Shown: positions 26,611-35,755 of the stretch, piece after piece
Numbering within the stretch: the first letter of the stretch is position 1
How the letters are laid out: each line of letters begins with the position of its first letter
Assembly: GCF_034421375.1 (NCBI RefSeq)
Contig: NZ_CP139779.1
Location: 2,914,001-2,978,000, forward strand
DNA from: Microbacterium invictum
GTDB taxonomy: Bacteria > Actinomycetota > Actinomycetes > Actinomycetales > Microbacteriaceae
DNA length: 64,000 nt
Direction of reading: 5' to 3'
The notes under the pieces: model-generated
Told to the model about the DNA's origin: nothing
What the model saw: only the letters and a program-made list of their open reading frames with translations
Database searches by the model: none
Position numbers and translations under genes: made by a program

Positions 26611-27844
26611 GCGAAGGCGGTCCATCGGTCGGTTCCTGATCGTCGCCGGGATCATTGCTGCGATGACGGTCGGTTGCACCGACCCGCGAGCCCCACGCGC
26701 AACGAGCACGGACCCTTCGAGCGGGAATGAGCCGATGGCGCCCCCTCCGGTTTCGGAGAAATCGTTCGGCGACGGGTCATACCTCAACGGCGCTGAGTAT
26801 CTCCGTGGCGTGAACATCTACAGCCTCATCTTCCCCGGGTTCCAAGAAGACCTGAGCGTCGTGGGCGAGCCCGAGTCCAGTTACGCCTTCCTCGCCAGCC
26901 GCGGCATCGACATCGTGCGTCTTGCCGTTCCTTGGCAACGCCTGCAAGAGATCCCGCCGGGCGGCGATGCCGCGGACGGTCTTGCGCAACCCATCGACAT
27001 GGCCTATCTCGACAAGGTGTCAGAAGAGGTCGCGGAGGCGGGGAGGCATGGGATCCGGACGGTCATAGACCTCCACAACGGCTGCACCTATCCGTGGGGA
27101 GGTGGCGACTATGTGGAGGGCAGCCTCCGCTGCGGCGACGGCATCACCGAGGAGCACGTCACCGTGCTCTGGCGCACCATCGCCGAGCGCTTCACAGGCG
27201 ATCAACGCGTGGCGGCGCTGAACATCTTCAACGAACCGCGGTGGTCGGTGGGTGTGGACAACTACAAGCGCTTCGCCCAGGTGGCGGTCGACGCCATCCG
27301 CTCGACCGGGAACGATCACACCATCTGGGTCGAGGGAATGCTGAGCGATACCCGCGGCCGGCTGTCGACCATCGCGCCTGACGGCCCGTGGATCGTCGAC
27401 CCCCTCGATCGGGTGATGTACTCCGAGCATTTCTACGTGGAGAACAGCCGGGCGAACTACGACCCCGACGCCGACTACGGCCGCGTGCTGGAGCAGTTGA
27501 CCACATTCGCGGAGTGGTGCCGGATCTGGGCCGTGCGATGCTCCGTCGGCGAAGTGGGCTGGCCTTCGGGGGGTGACGGTGGCTTCCAATCCGCCGCATC
27601 CGCGGAGGGTTGGAACGCGGTCTTCGAGGAGTTCTACAACATCGCCGACCAGTACAAGCTCGATGTCACCTATTTCGCGGCGAGCTCGACCACTCGAGAG
27701 GGCCCGCTGCTGGCTTACGTGGCGAGTTCACCGGGTCTGCCGTCGAGCTCGGGGATCGATACCGCCCTCTCACAGAGCGCCGTGATCGAGCGACACCTGT
27801 CCCGACGCGCAGACAGCCTCAGTTCTTCACAGTCACCCGAATAG
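26600..27844 (+). CDS. glycoside hydrolase family 5-like protein, probable lipoprotein
   Basis: 414 residues from the GTG at 26600. The N-terminus has a hydrophobic segment (GRFLIVAGIIAAMTVGC) ending in a weak lipobox, so it is probably exported and lipid-anchored. The barrel has RGVNIYSL, VIDLHNG, NIFNEPRW with the acid/base glutamate (about residue 211) and SVGEVGWPSGG with the nucleophile glutamate (about 317). GH5 enzymes cut beta-1,4- or beta-1,3-glucans and mannans. Inside an EPS locus it may cut or edit the nascent polymer, as endoglucanases do in cellulose and other EPS systems. Its end overlaps the opposing gene by 26 bp. Confidence 0.82.
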   Translation: MRPERRRSIGRFLIVAGIIAAMTVGCTDPRAPRATSTDPSSGNEPMAPPPVSEKSFGDGSYLNGAEYLRGVNIYSLIFPGFQEDLSVVGEPESSYAFLASRGIDIVRLAVPWQRLQEIPPGGDAADGLAQPIDMAYLDKVSEEVAEAGRHGIRTVIDLHNGCTYPWGGGDYVEGSLRCGDGITEEHVTVLWRTIAERFTGDQRVAALNIFNEPRWSVGVDNYKRFAQVAVDAIRSTGNDHTIWVEGMLSDTRGRLSTIAPDGPWIVDPLDRVMYSEHFYVENSRANYDPDADYGRVLEQLTTFAEWCRIWAVRCSVGEVGWPSGGDGGFQSAASAEGWNAVFEEFYNIADQYKLDVTYFAASSTTREGPLLAYVASSPGLPSSSGIDTALSQSAVIERHLSRRADSLSSSQSPE

Positions 27845-29045
27845 GCGCACTGACACCGACGTTCCCTGCGGCGTCCGTCGCACGAGCGGTCACCGTATAG
27901 ATGCCGTTGGGGGTCTTCGAGGATTTCGTATAGATCCTCGCTCCCCACGTGGTCGAGTTCTGCTTCGTGAGGGTGGCCATGCGCGTCGAACCGATGAAGA
28001 CACCCACGTCCACCACACCGACGTTGTCAGACGCCGTTGCCGTGACGTTCACGTAGCCGGCAACTGTTGCTCCGTCGGCCGGCGAGGTGAGTGCGACCGT
28101 GGGCTTGACGGTGTCGGCCGTGGAGCGACTGCCCCACCGCTCAGCAGTGGCGACGAAGTCAGAGAGGGCGAAGCCGGGGGTCGAGTGGCCGTTGCCGTGT
28201 GTACGAACGGTGGCTTCCGCTGCCGTGGGCTGTGCACGCGAGATGAGGGCGAGTCCGTTCGTGTCGGGCGGCACGATCTGGTCCGTCTCGCTGGGAGCAG
28301 CCACGACGATCCTCATCTTCGTGCCCGCCCACGCGCTCGCAGGGTGCCGCGCTGGATTTGCGGCGTCGATCGCGGCGGGATCATCGCCGAATGCCGCGAC
28401 GATGGTGTTGCGACGATCTCCGCCCGCGTTGTACGCGTCACGGATGTCGTACGTTCCGTTCACCACGTACATGCCGACGATAGACGGGATGAGGCGCGTC
28501 GCGTACGTTTCGATCGCCAGTGCTCCGCCGCCCGACGTAGCCCGCAGAACGTTCCCCGATACCTTGAAAAGACCCGCGATATAGGACCATCCCGCCGCCT
28601 GGAGTCCCACCGCTGTCGGATGCGAGTAGAGCGTTCCACCGGCTGTCTGGCAGATGGCGATGGCCCCACGATCGACCATGGCCGCCGCGTGCGACTTGAA
28701 TCCACCATCGAGGGCGTTGTGGTCGCTTCCGGAGCCGTGATAAAACCAGACGACCGGGACCGGGACGCCGGAGTTCGGCTTCACCGTCTGAGGAACATGA
28801 AGTCGCATCGTGTCACCGTTGATACGGACGCAGATGTTATCGAACACCGTGCCGCCCGCGGTGACCTGATTGGCCTTTCGGAAGTACTCTCCCGGCAGCT
28901 TCGGCGTCGGAGTCGTCGCTGCAAGCGCCGACTGACCCGTCGCCGAGACCAGCAGCGCTCCCCCGACCCCTCCCATGACCGCCATGAAGCCGCGACGGCT
29001 GAGGGCGGGGGCGAGCGGACCGCTACGTGGGGCGCTGTCGTTCAT
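27819..29045 (-). CDS. Tat-exported esterase-like protein with C-terminal Ig-like domain
   Basis: 408 residues. A twin-arginine signal (SRRGFMAVMGGVGGALL) leads into an alpha/beta-hydrolase-like domain with VVWFYHGSGSDHNAL, QTAGGTLYSHPTA, the nucleophile elbow ATSGGGALA, SETDQIVPP and GNGHSTPG, so serine, acid and histidine are all in place. It is a paralogue of the protein at 10237. From about residue 315 a bacterial Ig-like domain follows (VALTSPADGATVAGYVNVT to TVKN). The ATG at 29045 has GAAAGG 7 bp upstream. The target is unknown; EPS deacylation is an inference from context. Confidence 0.75.
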   Translation of the reverse strand: MNDSAPRSGPLAPALSRRGFMAVMGGVGGALLVSATGQSALAATTPTPKLPGEYFRKANQVTAGGTVFDNICVRINGDTMRLHVPQTVKPNSGVPVPVVWFYHGSGSDHNALDGGFKSHAAAMVDRGAIAICQTAGGTLYSHPTAVGLQAAGWSYIAGLFKVSGNVLRATSGGGALAIETYATRLIPSIVGMYVVNGTYDIRDAYNAGGDRRNTIVAAFGDDPAAIDAANPARHPASAWAGTKMRIVVAAPSETDQIVPPDTNGLALISRAQPTAAEATVRTHGNGHSTPGFALSDFVATAERWGSRSTADTVKPTVALTSPADGATVAGYVNVTATASDNVGVVDVGVFIGSTRMATLTKQNSTTWGARIYTKSSKTPNGIYTVTARATDAAGNVGVSAPIRVTVKN

Positions 29046-29291
29046 GCGCAAACCTTTCAGGGGTGGTCACGCCCCGGATCGAGGTCGCGAAGACGATTAT
29101 GCCTGGTAATCGCTCTCCACGTGTGAACGCGGGATGACGACTCGTTACGAGCGGATTAAGGCATCAGGGTCAGCCTGCGAGACGTACCGGCGACACCCGT
29201 AGAATAAGGCATATCCGGTCCAGCCGATGACGTGTCGCGACCACCATGAGCGGGGAGAGGTCGCAACCCGCGGACGCACAAGGAGTTACAC

Positions 29292-30290
29292 GTGTCTGCC
29301 CCACCGCTGTGCGCTCCCGGATCCAAGGCTCTTCTCGTCGCGTCGACGGGTGGTCACCTCGCCGAGTTGATACGACTCGAAGAGCGCACGGGCCTGGCCC
29401 CCGACAGTCTCTGGGTGACCTTCGATACGCCGCAGAGCCGCGAGTCCCTCAGCGGTCGGCGTGTGGTGACCCTCCCCTATATCGGCCCTCGAGACCTCAA
29501 GGGCACCGTCGCGGCACTGCCCACCCTGCGATCGCTCCTCGCGAAGGAGAAATTCGACGTCGCGATCAGCACGGGGGCGGCGGTAGCAACGGCCGCGCTC
29601 CCCCTGGCCGTGCTGCACGGGATCCGCTCCCTCTATGTCGAGAGCGTCTGCCGGCTGGATGGTCCGTCCACGACCGGGCGACTCCTCCGATTCGTGCCCA
29701 AGGTGGAGCTACACACCCCGGCCCCAGGCTGGGCAGGGGGGCGATGGAAACGTACCGACAGCATCCTCGACGACTTCCGCAGCGTTCCCCGCGAAAACTC
29801 GCAGCGGCCGAGGAAGGTCTTCGTGACGCTCGGAACCATTCGCGGCTACCGCTTCGATTCGGTCGTGGACGCCATGCTGGCGAGCGGGTACGCCAACGAT
29901 GAGACGGTGTGGCAACTCGGAGACACCCGAAGGACCGATGATCTTCCCGGCACGGTCGTGGACTATCTCGGTCCCCAGGAGTTTCGCCGCGCGGCGGCTG
30001 ACGCGGACGTGGTGGTGACGCACGCCGGCGTGGGGACGATGATGGAGCTCCTCACGATGGGCATCTACCCCGTGCAGGCCATCCGCCGAGCGTCACGCGG
30101 AGAACATGTCGATGACCATCAGACAGAGATCGCCGACCTGGTGAACCGGCAAGACCTCGGGCGCGCCGTTGAAGGGCCAGGCCTGACGGGCGAGGTCATC
30201 GAATGGGCGGCAACACGGCGCATCGTGGACGACCTGCACACGTCGACGACGAATGAACCCTCTGAGAAAGCGGACAATGCCAACTCCTGA
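29292..30290 (+). CDS. fused Alg14/Alg13-like (PssD/PssE) glycosyltransferase
   Basis: 332 residues, GTG start with AAGGAG 8 bp before. The N-terminal half begins ALLVASTGGHLAELIRL like Alg14/PssD/EpsF, the membrane-linked subunit. The C-terminal half (VFVTLGTIRGYRFDSVVDAM, VVVTHAGVGTMMELLTMG, EHVDDHQTEIA) matches Alg13/PssE/EpsE of the GT28 type, the catalytic donor domain. In many EPS loci these are two proteins; here they are one chain. It probably adds the second sugar (often glucuronic acid or glucose) to the initiated lipid, which fits with the UDP-glucose dehydrogenase at 40228. Confidence 0.82.
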   Translation: MSAPPLCAPGSKALLVASTGGHLAELIRLEERTGLAPDSLWVTFDTPQSRESLSGRRVVTLPYIGPRDLKGTVAALPTLRSLLAKEKFDVAISTGAAVATAALPLAVLHGIRSLYVESVCRLDGPSTTGRLLRFVPKVELHTPAPGWAGGRWKRTDSILDDFRSVPRENSQRPRKVFVTLGTIRGYRFDSVVDAMLASGYANDETVWQLGDTRRTDDLPGTVVDYLGPQEFRRAAADADVVVTHAGVGTMMELLTMGIYPVQAIRRASRGEHVDDHQTEIADLVNRQDLGRAVEGPGLTGEVIEWAATRRIVDDLHTSTTNEPSEKADNANS

Positions 30291-31392
30291 CATCTTCGCC
30301 GTCGGACGCGGCCAGTACGAGAACATCGGCGACATCATCCTGAGACGCCCTCTTCTGCGGTGGGCTCGCGAGTGCGGCACCCTGCACGTGTACGTCGGCA
30401 ACTCTCCCGACGGGTATGACGAAGGTCTCGGAATCACAGGCGCCGACCGTGTGTATCGCTCCTTCGGGCGGTGGTACGCAGCGCTCGTCCGGTCTGCGGC
30501 GAAGGGGACGGCTCACTCCCTGTACAAACCGGGCGAGATCCAGCTGACTCTTGTGGGGATGAAGGAGCACGTCGCGATGCTCCCCGCGGCGACCTTGGTC
30601 CGGGTCCGCGGCGGAGCCGTTGGCCGCGTCGGCGTCGGTGCGCGCAATTTCGCGGCTGTGCCGCGGGCGATCATGAAACCGTCAAACGCGCTGAGCAGCT
30701 ACACCCGCTGGCGAGACGACAAGACTGCGGCGTATCTCGGGGTGGGTGCGGCGATGCCCGACCTCGGATTCGCCGAGGGCTCGCCCGTGGAGGCCCTCCG
30801 AGACGCCGCAACAGGCGAGAAGCGAGACCTTCTCGTGGTGTCGCTTCGCGACGACACGGAAGTTGCGCCCCGTCCTTACCCGGATCGTGCATGGCTGGAT
30901 GGCATTCGTCTCGCCGCCGACGACCTCGGGCTCCGCATCGCCGTCGTGACCCAGGTGTCGGTCGACGATGCCAGAACCAACCTGCTGGCTCGGGACGTGG
31001 GTGCCGAGATCATCGTCGCGTGGCCCGAAGCGTCAGATCATCTGGCACAGGAACAGCGCCTGCGAGCGGTGTACCGGAGGACGGCGGTGGCAGCGAGCGA
31101 TCGTCTGCATGTCATCGTGGCGGCCATGACCGAGGGAGCCGCCCCGGTGGGCTTGCAGCTGGACGATGCCGACAAGATCTCGCGACACTTCGACACGATC
31201 GGGCTGAAGGGCGTCGCTGTGAACAGCCGGGGCCTGTCCGCGCGAGAGCTGGCGGACGAGATCATCGCACGCGCGCAGCGCAGAGATGAAGCCCTCGACG
31301 CTCTCGCCGGGGCACGTGAGCGCCTCGAGAACGTCCGCGCAGAGCTTCATGAACTCCTCGCCCCGCGATCGGTGCAAACGGTATCAGCGTGA
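30277..31392 (+). CDS. polysaccharide pyruvyltransferase family protein
   Basis: 371 residues from the ATG at 30277; an upstream ATG at 30253 would add eight residues. GQYENIGDIILRRPLLRW and VAASDRLHVIVAAMTEGAAP are the N- and C-terminal family motifs. Most of the chain aligns with the protein at 20745, including YVGNSPDGYDEGLGI against FVGDKSDGYISGLGL. It probably adds a second pyruvate ketal or works on another sugar. Its end overlaps the next glycosyltransferase start by 4 bp (GTGA). Confidence 0.78.
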   Translation: MPTPDIFAVGRGQYENIGDIILRRPLLRWARECGTLHVYVGNSPDGYDEGLGITGADRVYRSFGRWYAALVRSAAKGTAHSLYKPGEIQLTLVGMKEHVAMLPAATLVRVRGGAVGRVGVGARNFAAVPRAIMKPSNALSSYTRWRDDKTAAYLGVGAAMPDLGFAEGSPVEALRDAATGEKRDLLVVSLRDDTEVAPRPYPDRAWLDGIRLAADDLGLRIAVVTQVSVDDARTNLLARDVGAEIIVAWPEASDHLAQEQRLRAVYRRTAVAASDRLHVIVAAMTEGAAPVGLQLDDADKISRHFDTIGLKGVAVNSRGLSARELADEIIARAQRRDEALDALAGARERLENVRAELHELLAPRSVQTVSA

Positions 31393-32432
31393 CCCGCCGT
31401 CCCGAGATCGTGCACGTGGGCAGGGCCGGTGACATCCCGGGCGGAATGACACAGGTCATCAACGCCTACGTCCGGTGGCCGTTCCGCAGAACGAGGGTGT
31501 CCGTCCTGGAGTCTCGAGGTGATCCCGGAGACCATCTGACAGCACTCCGTCTGTGGGTTGGGGCGCTCTGGCGTGTGAGCCGGCTTCCACGACGAGACCT
31601 CGCCCTCGTCGTCCATCTTTCCGAGAGGGGTTCCTTCATCCGAGAGGGGTCGCTGGCGCGGCTTGCTGCCGCCCGCGGCATCCCTGTGATCGCGCACCTG
31701 CACGGAAGCGAGTTCGTCGAGTTCGCGACCGCGCACCCGCGACTCGTGGGCGGCGTGTTGCGCGCGTCCACGAAGGTGATCACGCTCTCTGAGGAAACCA
31801 GCTCGGTGTGCGAACGGTTCATCGACGCCTCCCGGATCGAGCTGGTACCGAATGCGATCCCCGCCGGATCCGGAGAAGACAAGGCTTCGACCATCGTGTT
31901 CGGGGGTGTCGTGTCAGAGCGGAAAGGGATAGACGTCCTGCAGGAGGCGTGGCGCCCCATCGCCGCCGCTCACCCCGATTGGAGCCTCACCATCGCCGGC
32001 CCGATTCGCGACCATCACCTCGTGGATCGCGACATCCCCGGCGTCACCTTCATGGGGAGCGTGCCGCACGCAAAGCTGATGGGTCTACTCGAGTCGGCCG
32101 CCATAGCCGTCCTTCCCTCTCGCGATGAGGCCATGCCGATGTTCCTCTTGGAGGCGATGGCGCGCCGCTGCTGTTGCGTGTCGACGACGGTGGGTGGCAT
32201 CCCCCCTCTCCTCTCGGACGGATCGGGCATGCTCGTGCCGCCTGGTGATGCAGACGCGCTGCGCCGAGCGCTCGAAGAACTCATGGACGATGACGCAGCT
32301 CGCGGCCGCATCGCCGAGGCCGGTCATCGGCGATTCATGTCGGGGTACTCCGCCGAGGCGATCTATCCCCGGGTCGAGCAGATCTGGTTGGATGCCGTCA
32401 ACGGAACCGCCGCGCCGTCTTCGCAACCGTAA
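31389..32432 (+). CDS. glycosyltransferase family 4
   Basis: 347 residues, GTG start. GRAGDIPGGMTQVINAYV is the N-terminal glycine loop, AHLHGSEFVEF an acceptor-side loop, VFGGVVSERKGIDVL the start of the donor domain, and LPSRDEAMPMFLLEAMARRC carries the E-x7-E motif. It is the last gene of the unit that starts at 29292. Its final 35 bp overlap the 3' end of the opposing acyltransferase gene. Confidence 0.88.
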   Translation: MTRRPEIVHVGRAGDIPGGMTQVINAYVRWPFRRTRVSVLESRGDPGDHLTALRLWVGALWRVSRLPRRDLALVVHLSERGSFIREGSLARLAAARGIPVIAHLHGSEFVEFATAHPRLVGGVLRASTKVITLSEETSSVCERFIDASRIELVPNAIPAGSGEDKASTIVFGGVVSERKGIDVLQEAWRPIAAAHPDWSLTIAGPIRDHHLVDRDIPGVTFMGSVPHAKLMGLLESAAIAVLPSRDEAMPMFLLEAMARRCCCVSTTVGGIPPLLSDGSGMLVPPGDADALRRALEELMDDDAARGRIAEAGHRRFMSGYSAEAIYPRVEQIWLDAVNGTAAPSSQP

Positions 32433-33417
32433 CCGACGCCTCGAGGCGCCGCTGCAGACCCCGCGGCAGGGTGAAGACACCACTGCGATCGCCTACCGCG
32501 CGTCGAATGAGGAGCGGAATCAGAACGCCGACCGCGGTGAATCCGACGGCGGCCGCGGCCGGCGGGACGACGTCGGGGGGAACCAGCGGCACCAGCGCCG
32601 CCAGAAGCATGGCATGGGTGACGTAGATGGCAATCGTTCGTTCACCAACGTACCGAAGCGGCGTGGCAATCCATCGCCAACGGGAAACGAGGGAGGCCAC
32701 GGCCAGGGCAGCGGCGACGCAGACCACCGACAACACGACACGACCCACCCCTTCCAGAGCATCGGGGAGAACACTGAACACGAGGATGCAACCGGGCACG
32801 ACGACCAGTGCGAGTGCAGCGACCGCGGGATTGCTCCGGTCAGCGAGGGTGGACCAAACCTTCGGCAGACGCGCGCCGAGGAGGAAGAAGAACAGGTAGA
32901 GGGCGATCGACGTCCACACCGAGTTGCCCCCGGTGGGGATCACATCGTAGGCCGCAGCCAGCGAAATCGCGCAGCCGCCGGCGAGGGGTATCCACGCGCG
33001 CAAGGCAGCGGTCAGTTTGGCGAGCACGATGTAGACGATGAGTGCGTACAGGAACCACAGCCCGTTCGTCGGCCATATCGGCGCCACTGCCAGGGCGAGC
33101 CACGGGTGCTCTTCGTTCAACGGCCATGGCACGAACGTGAACCACACCGCCCTGACGATCATCCACAACAGGTACATGTAGATGAGGAGGGCGAGCCTGG
33201 ATGCGAACAGCGCCCTCCAGGACCGTCGTATCGCCCGTGCGGCGAAGATGCCGGAGATCAGGAAGAACAGCGGCATCCGGACAGCGGTCAGGTAGAGGTT
33301 GACCGTGTCGAGCCATCCGTTCTCCCACCCGTAGGCGCCCATCAATTGGATCGCGTGCGCAAGCACGACCAGGATCATGGCTGCGCCGCGCGCGACGTCC
33401 GGCCATGCCAGGCGCAT
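32398..33417 (-). CDS. acyltransferase 3 family membrane protein
   Basis: 339 residues. RLAWPDVARGAAMILVVLAHAIQL has the conserved basic residue and histidine. MPLFFLISGIFAARAI and about ten helices follow the family layout. It belongs to a sub-branch with WxDVARG at the N-terminus that also includes the proteins at 33417 and 39069; related enzymes succinylate or acetylate EPS. Its start shares a base with the stop of the gene upstream (33417-34493), so they are one transcript. Confidence 0.82.
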   Translation of the reverse strand: MRLAWPDVARGAAMILVVLAHAIQLMGAYGWENGWLDTVNLYLTAVRMPLFFLISGIFAARAIRRSWRALFASRLALLIYMYLLWMIVRAVWFTFVPWPLNEEHPWLALAVAPIWPTNGLWFLYALIVYIVLAKLTAALRAWIPLAGGCAISLAAAYDVIPTGGNSVWTSIALYLFFFLLGARLPKVWSTLADRSNPAVAALALVVVPGCILVFSVLPDALEGVGRVVLSVVCVAAALAVASLVSRWRWIATPLRYVGERTIAIYVTHAMLLAALVPLVPPDVVPPAAAAVGFTAVGVLIPLLIRRAVGDRSGVFTLPRGLQRRLEASVTVAKTARRFR

Positions 33418-34493
33418 CAGTCACCCGCTGCAGCTGGGGTGCGTTCAGCGCTGTTGCGGCGCCGACGACCGAACGGATAGACGAAGAGCCACGAGACGCG
33501 TGTGAGGTACCGGGTGATGAGGATCGAGAGCGCGACGACGACCGCCGTCAGCACGAAAGTCAAGATCAGGCCCCGGCCGGGCAACTCGTTCAGAGCCGGC
33601 AGAAGCGCCAAGGGCGCGACGACCAACGCGATGACGAAGGTATGGACGAGGTAGATGTTCAGAGTCCGAACGCCGACGTACGTCAGCCATCGCAACGCGA
33701 CCAGACGAACCGCGTAAAACGCGATCGCGAAACCCGTGGCGACGGCCAGGAACTGTCCGACGAGTGCCACCCCGGGAACGCGAGCCAGTGCAGGCACGAC
33801 GGTCACCAGAACCGCGAAGGCGCCGAAACCGACGGTGATGAGCACAGCCTTCCACGGCGTGACGGTGTCGACAGCCTGGTAGATGCGCCTGTGGAAATGA
33901 GCGCCAATCACGAAGAAAACGAGGTACTCCGTCATCCGGTCGATGCCGACGTTCTGCGCGTCGAGGATCCCGGAGGACGACAGGGCGGACAGGATCGCGC
34001 TCGCCGCGATCAGCACCCAGGCGGGCACGCGCCGGAAGAGCCAGTACACCGCGGTGAAGACGAACAGCGCGTAGATGAACCAGTACGAGCTGATGGGCCA
34101 GATGAGGATTCCGAGCAGTGCGAGCGGATCGGATGCCGTCTGCCCTGCCCCATCGGACCGGATGTTGGGTGCGATCAGGTAGAACAGAAAGCGGATGACC
34201 GACCACAGCACGTAGAGATAGAGATACTGTCGCAGCCGGCGGCGCCACAGGTCACCGAAGGACCAGGAAGTGACCCGGGAGTGGAACGTTCCCGTGATCA
34301 GGAAGAACGCCGCCATCGGGAACAGTTCGAGGACGACCTTGACTCGCCCGATACCCGCAACGTCCAACCCCGAGGACGCCAGGAAGAGCGTCGTGTGGTA
34401 CGCCACGATCATGATGATCGCGACGCCCTTCACAAGATCGACCCATTCCCTGCGGCCGACATCCGATCTGATCAGTCGGTTTGCTGCGCCCAT
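33417..34493 (-). CDS. acyltransferase 3 family membrane protein
   Basis: 358 residues from the ATG at 34493, which has GGGGA 6 bp upstream. RREWVDLVKGVAIIMIVAYHTTLF carries the family R and H. AFFLITGTFHSR, a YLYLYVLWSVIRF segment and about ten helices follow. It is closer to the protein at 39069 than to the other acyltransferases. The frame stays open upstream to 34907, but that part lies within the pyruvyltransferase gene and has no family similarity. Its start overlaps the end of that gene by 22 bp. Confidence 0.83.
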   Translation of the reverse strand: MGAANRLIRSDVGRREWVDLVKGVAIIMIVAYHTTLFLASSGLDVAGIGRVKVVLELFPMAAFFLITGTFHSRVTSWSFGDLWRRRLRQYLYLYVLWSVIRFLFYLIAPNIRSDGAGQTASDPLALLGILIWPISSYWFIYALFVFTAVYWLFRRVPAWVLIAASAILSALSSSGILDAQNVGIDRMTEYLVFFVIGAHFHRRIYQAVDTVTPWKAVLITVGFGAFAVLVTVVPALARVPGVALVGQFLAVATGFAIAFYAVRLVALRWLTYVGVRTLNIYLVHTFVIALVVAPLALLPALNELPGRGLILTFVLTAVVVALSILITRYLTRVSWLFVYPFGRRRRNSAERTPAAAGD

Positions 34494-35755
34494 CTTCGTC
34501 CCCCAGATTCCGCGACACCGGCCGTTCGGCCCGTGTCGCCCCCGATGCGACTCACGTTCGCTTTCGCGAGATCGCGAGCCTTCTCCGCCCCCCGGCGGAT
34601 TCTCGTTGCCGTATCGGCCGCATCCAACGCGACGTCCACGACTCGGATGATGTCTTCCGCCATGCCCGGCGCCGGTGCAACGCACAGCTCCGGCCAGTCG
34701 AACAGACTCATCAGTCCTTCCACTTTGCCCTGAGTCGCCAGGGTGACCGCGGGTGTCCCCTGCGCGAGCGACATGATCGCGAGGTGCATCCGTCCTGTGA
34801 TCGTCACCTGAGCGACCGCGGCGAGAGCTCGAATAGTCGACGGGCTGAGCGGCTCGTCGACGAGACGCACGCCGTCCTGGTCGACGACGTCGAATATCGC
34901 GCGACATGCCGAGCGGTCATCCGCGGTCTCGCGCAGCACATGGGGCAGGAGGATGACGGACAGCCCGCGCCCGCGCAGATGGCGGATGACGGCGGCGTAC
35001 TCGGGAACCTGGTCGACCGAGCGCGCGATCAGTCCGCTCGCGTTCACTAGAGCGACCGGTCCATCGATCCCCTGAAGGATCGCTTCGGCGGCGGCATCGT
35101 CCCGCCTGTCGTCCGTGAAGACGATATCCGCGGTCTCGACGACGCCCGCCACACCGAGGCTTCTGACTCGGCCCGCCGAAGCGGGGTCACGCAACAGGAG
35201 GCGGGCGCCCGCCGCGCCGGCCCGCCGCAGAGCACGCCGAGCCTGCGGGGTCGCCTTGCTGCTCCAGCTGAATCCGATCACCGACGTGTCGATTCCTGCC
35301 CGCGCGCACGCCGCAGCGATCGCCGACCGCCGAAGCGAGGGCCTTTGCACATAGACGCCGTCCATGATGTCGGCACCGATGATCGAGACGGTCGCCGCAC
35401 CGTCGACGAGAATCGCCAAGCGTCGCAGGTCTGCCCGGTGATTCGTCCCCTGACCGTAGAACAGCCCAGGGAGCGCGTGAAGTGACGCCTTCTCGACCAT
35501 CGCCGCAGGGATCACGAAATCCTGCTGCCCACGGCTCACAACGATGACCTCGCGATCGGCCGCGGCCACGAAGGCCTCCACCATGGCCTGGTCGCCGATG
35601 TTGCCTGCCCCCGGTGGGGCGATGAGAACATGGCGCGATGTTCCGGAGCGGACCGACCGCAGAGCGCGGTCCACGGCTATTTCGGTCCAACCGGTCCGGT
35701 CGACGATGCCGCGCGATATCGCGATCAGGCGGGAACGAATGTGGCGAATCTTCAC
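34472..35755 (-). CDS. polysaccharide pyruvyltransferase (CsaB/WcaK-like)
   Basis: 427 residues. HVLIAPPGAGNIGDQAMVEAF is the N-terminal loop, SVIGADIMDGVYV follows, and TITGRMHLAIMSLAQGTPAV is the C-terminal RMH motif. It is a more distant relative of the two shorter family members at 20745 and 30277, so it may act on another sugar or in another assembly step. It is translationally coupled to the flippase gene upstream by a 4-bp overlap. Confidence 0.8.
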   Translation of the reverse strand: MKIRHIRSRLIAISRGIVDRTGWTEIAVDRALRSVRSGTSRHVLIAPPGAGNIGDQAMVEAFVAAADREVIVVSRGQQDFVIPAAMVEKASLHALPGLFYGQGTNHRADLRRLAILVDGAATVSIIGADIMDGVYVQRPSLRRSAIAAACARAGIDTSVIGFSWSSKATPQARRALRRAGAAGARLLLRDPASAGRVRSLGVAGVVETADIVFTDDRRDDAAAEAILQGIDGPVALVNASGLIARSVDQVPEYAAVIRHLRGRGLSVILLPHVLRETADDRSACRAIFDVVDQDGVRLVDEPLSPSTIRALAAVAQVTITGRMHLAIMSLAQGTPAVTLATQGKVEGLMSLFDWPELCVAPAPGMAEDIIRVVDVALDAADTATRIRRGAEKARDLAKANVSRIGGDTGRTAGVAESGGRRWAQQTD

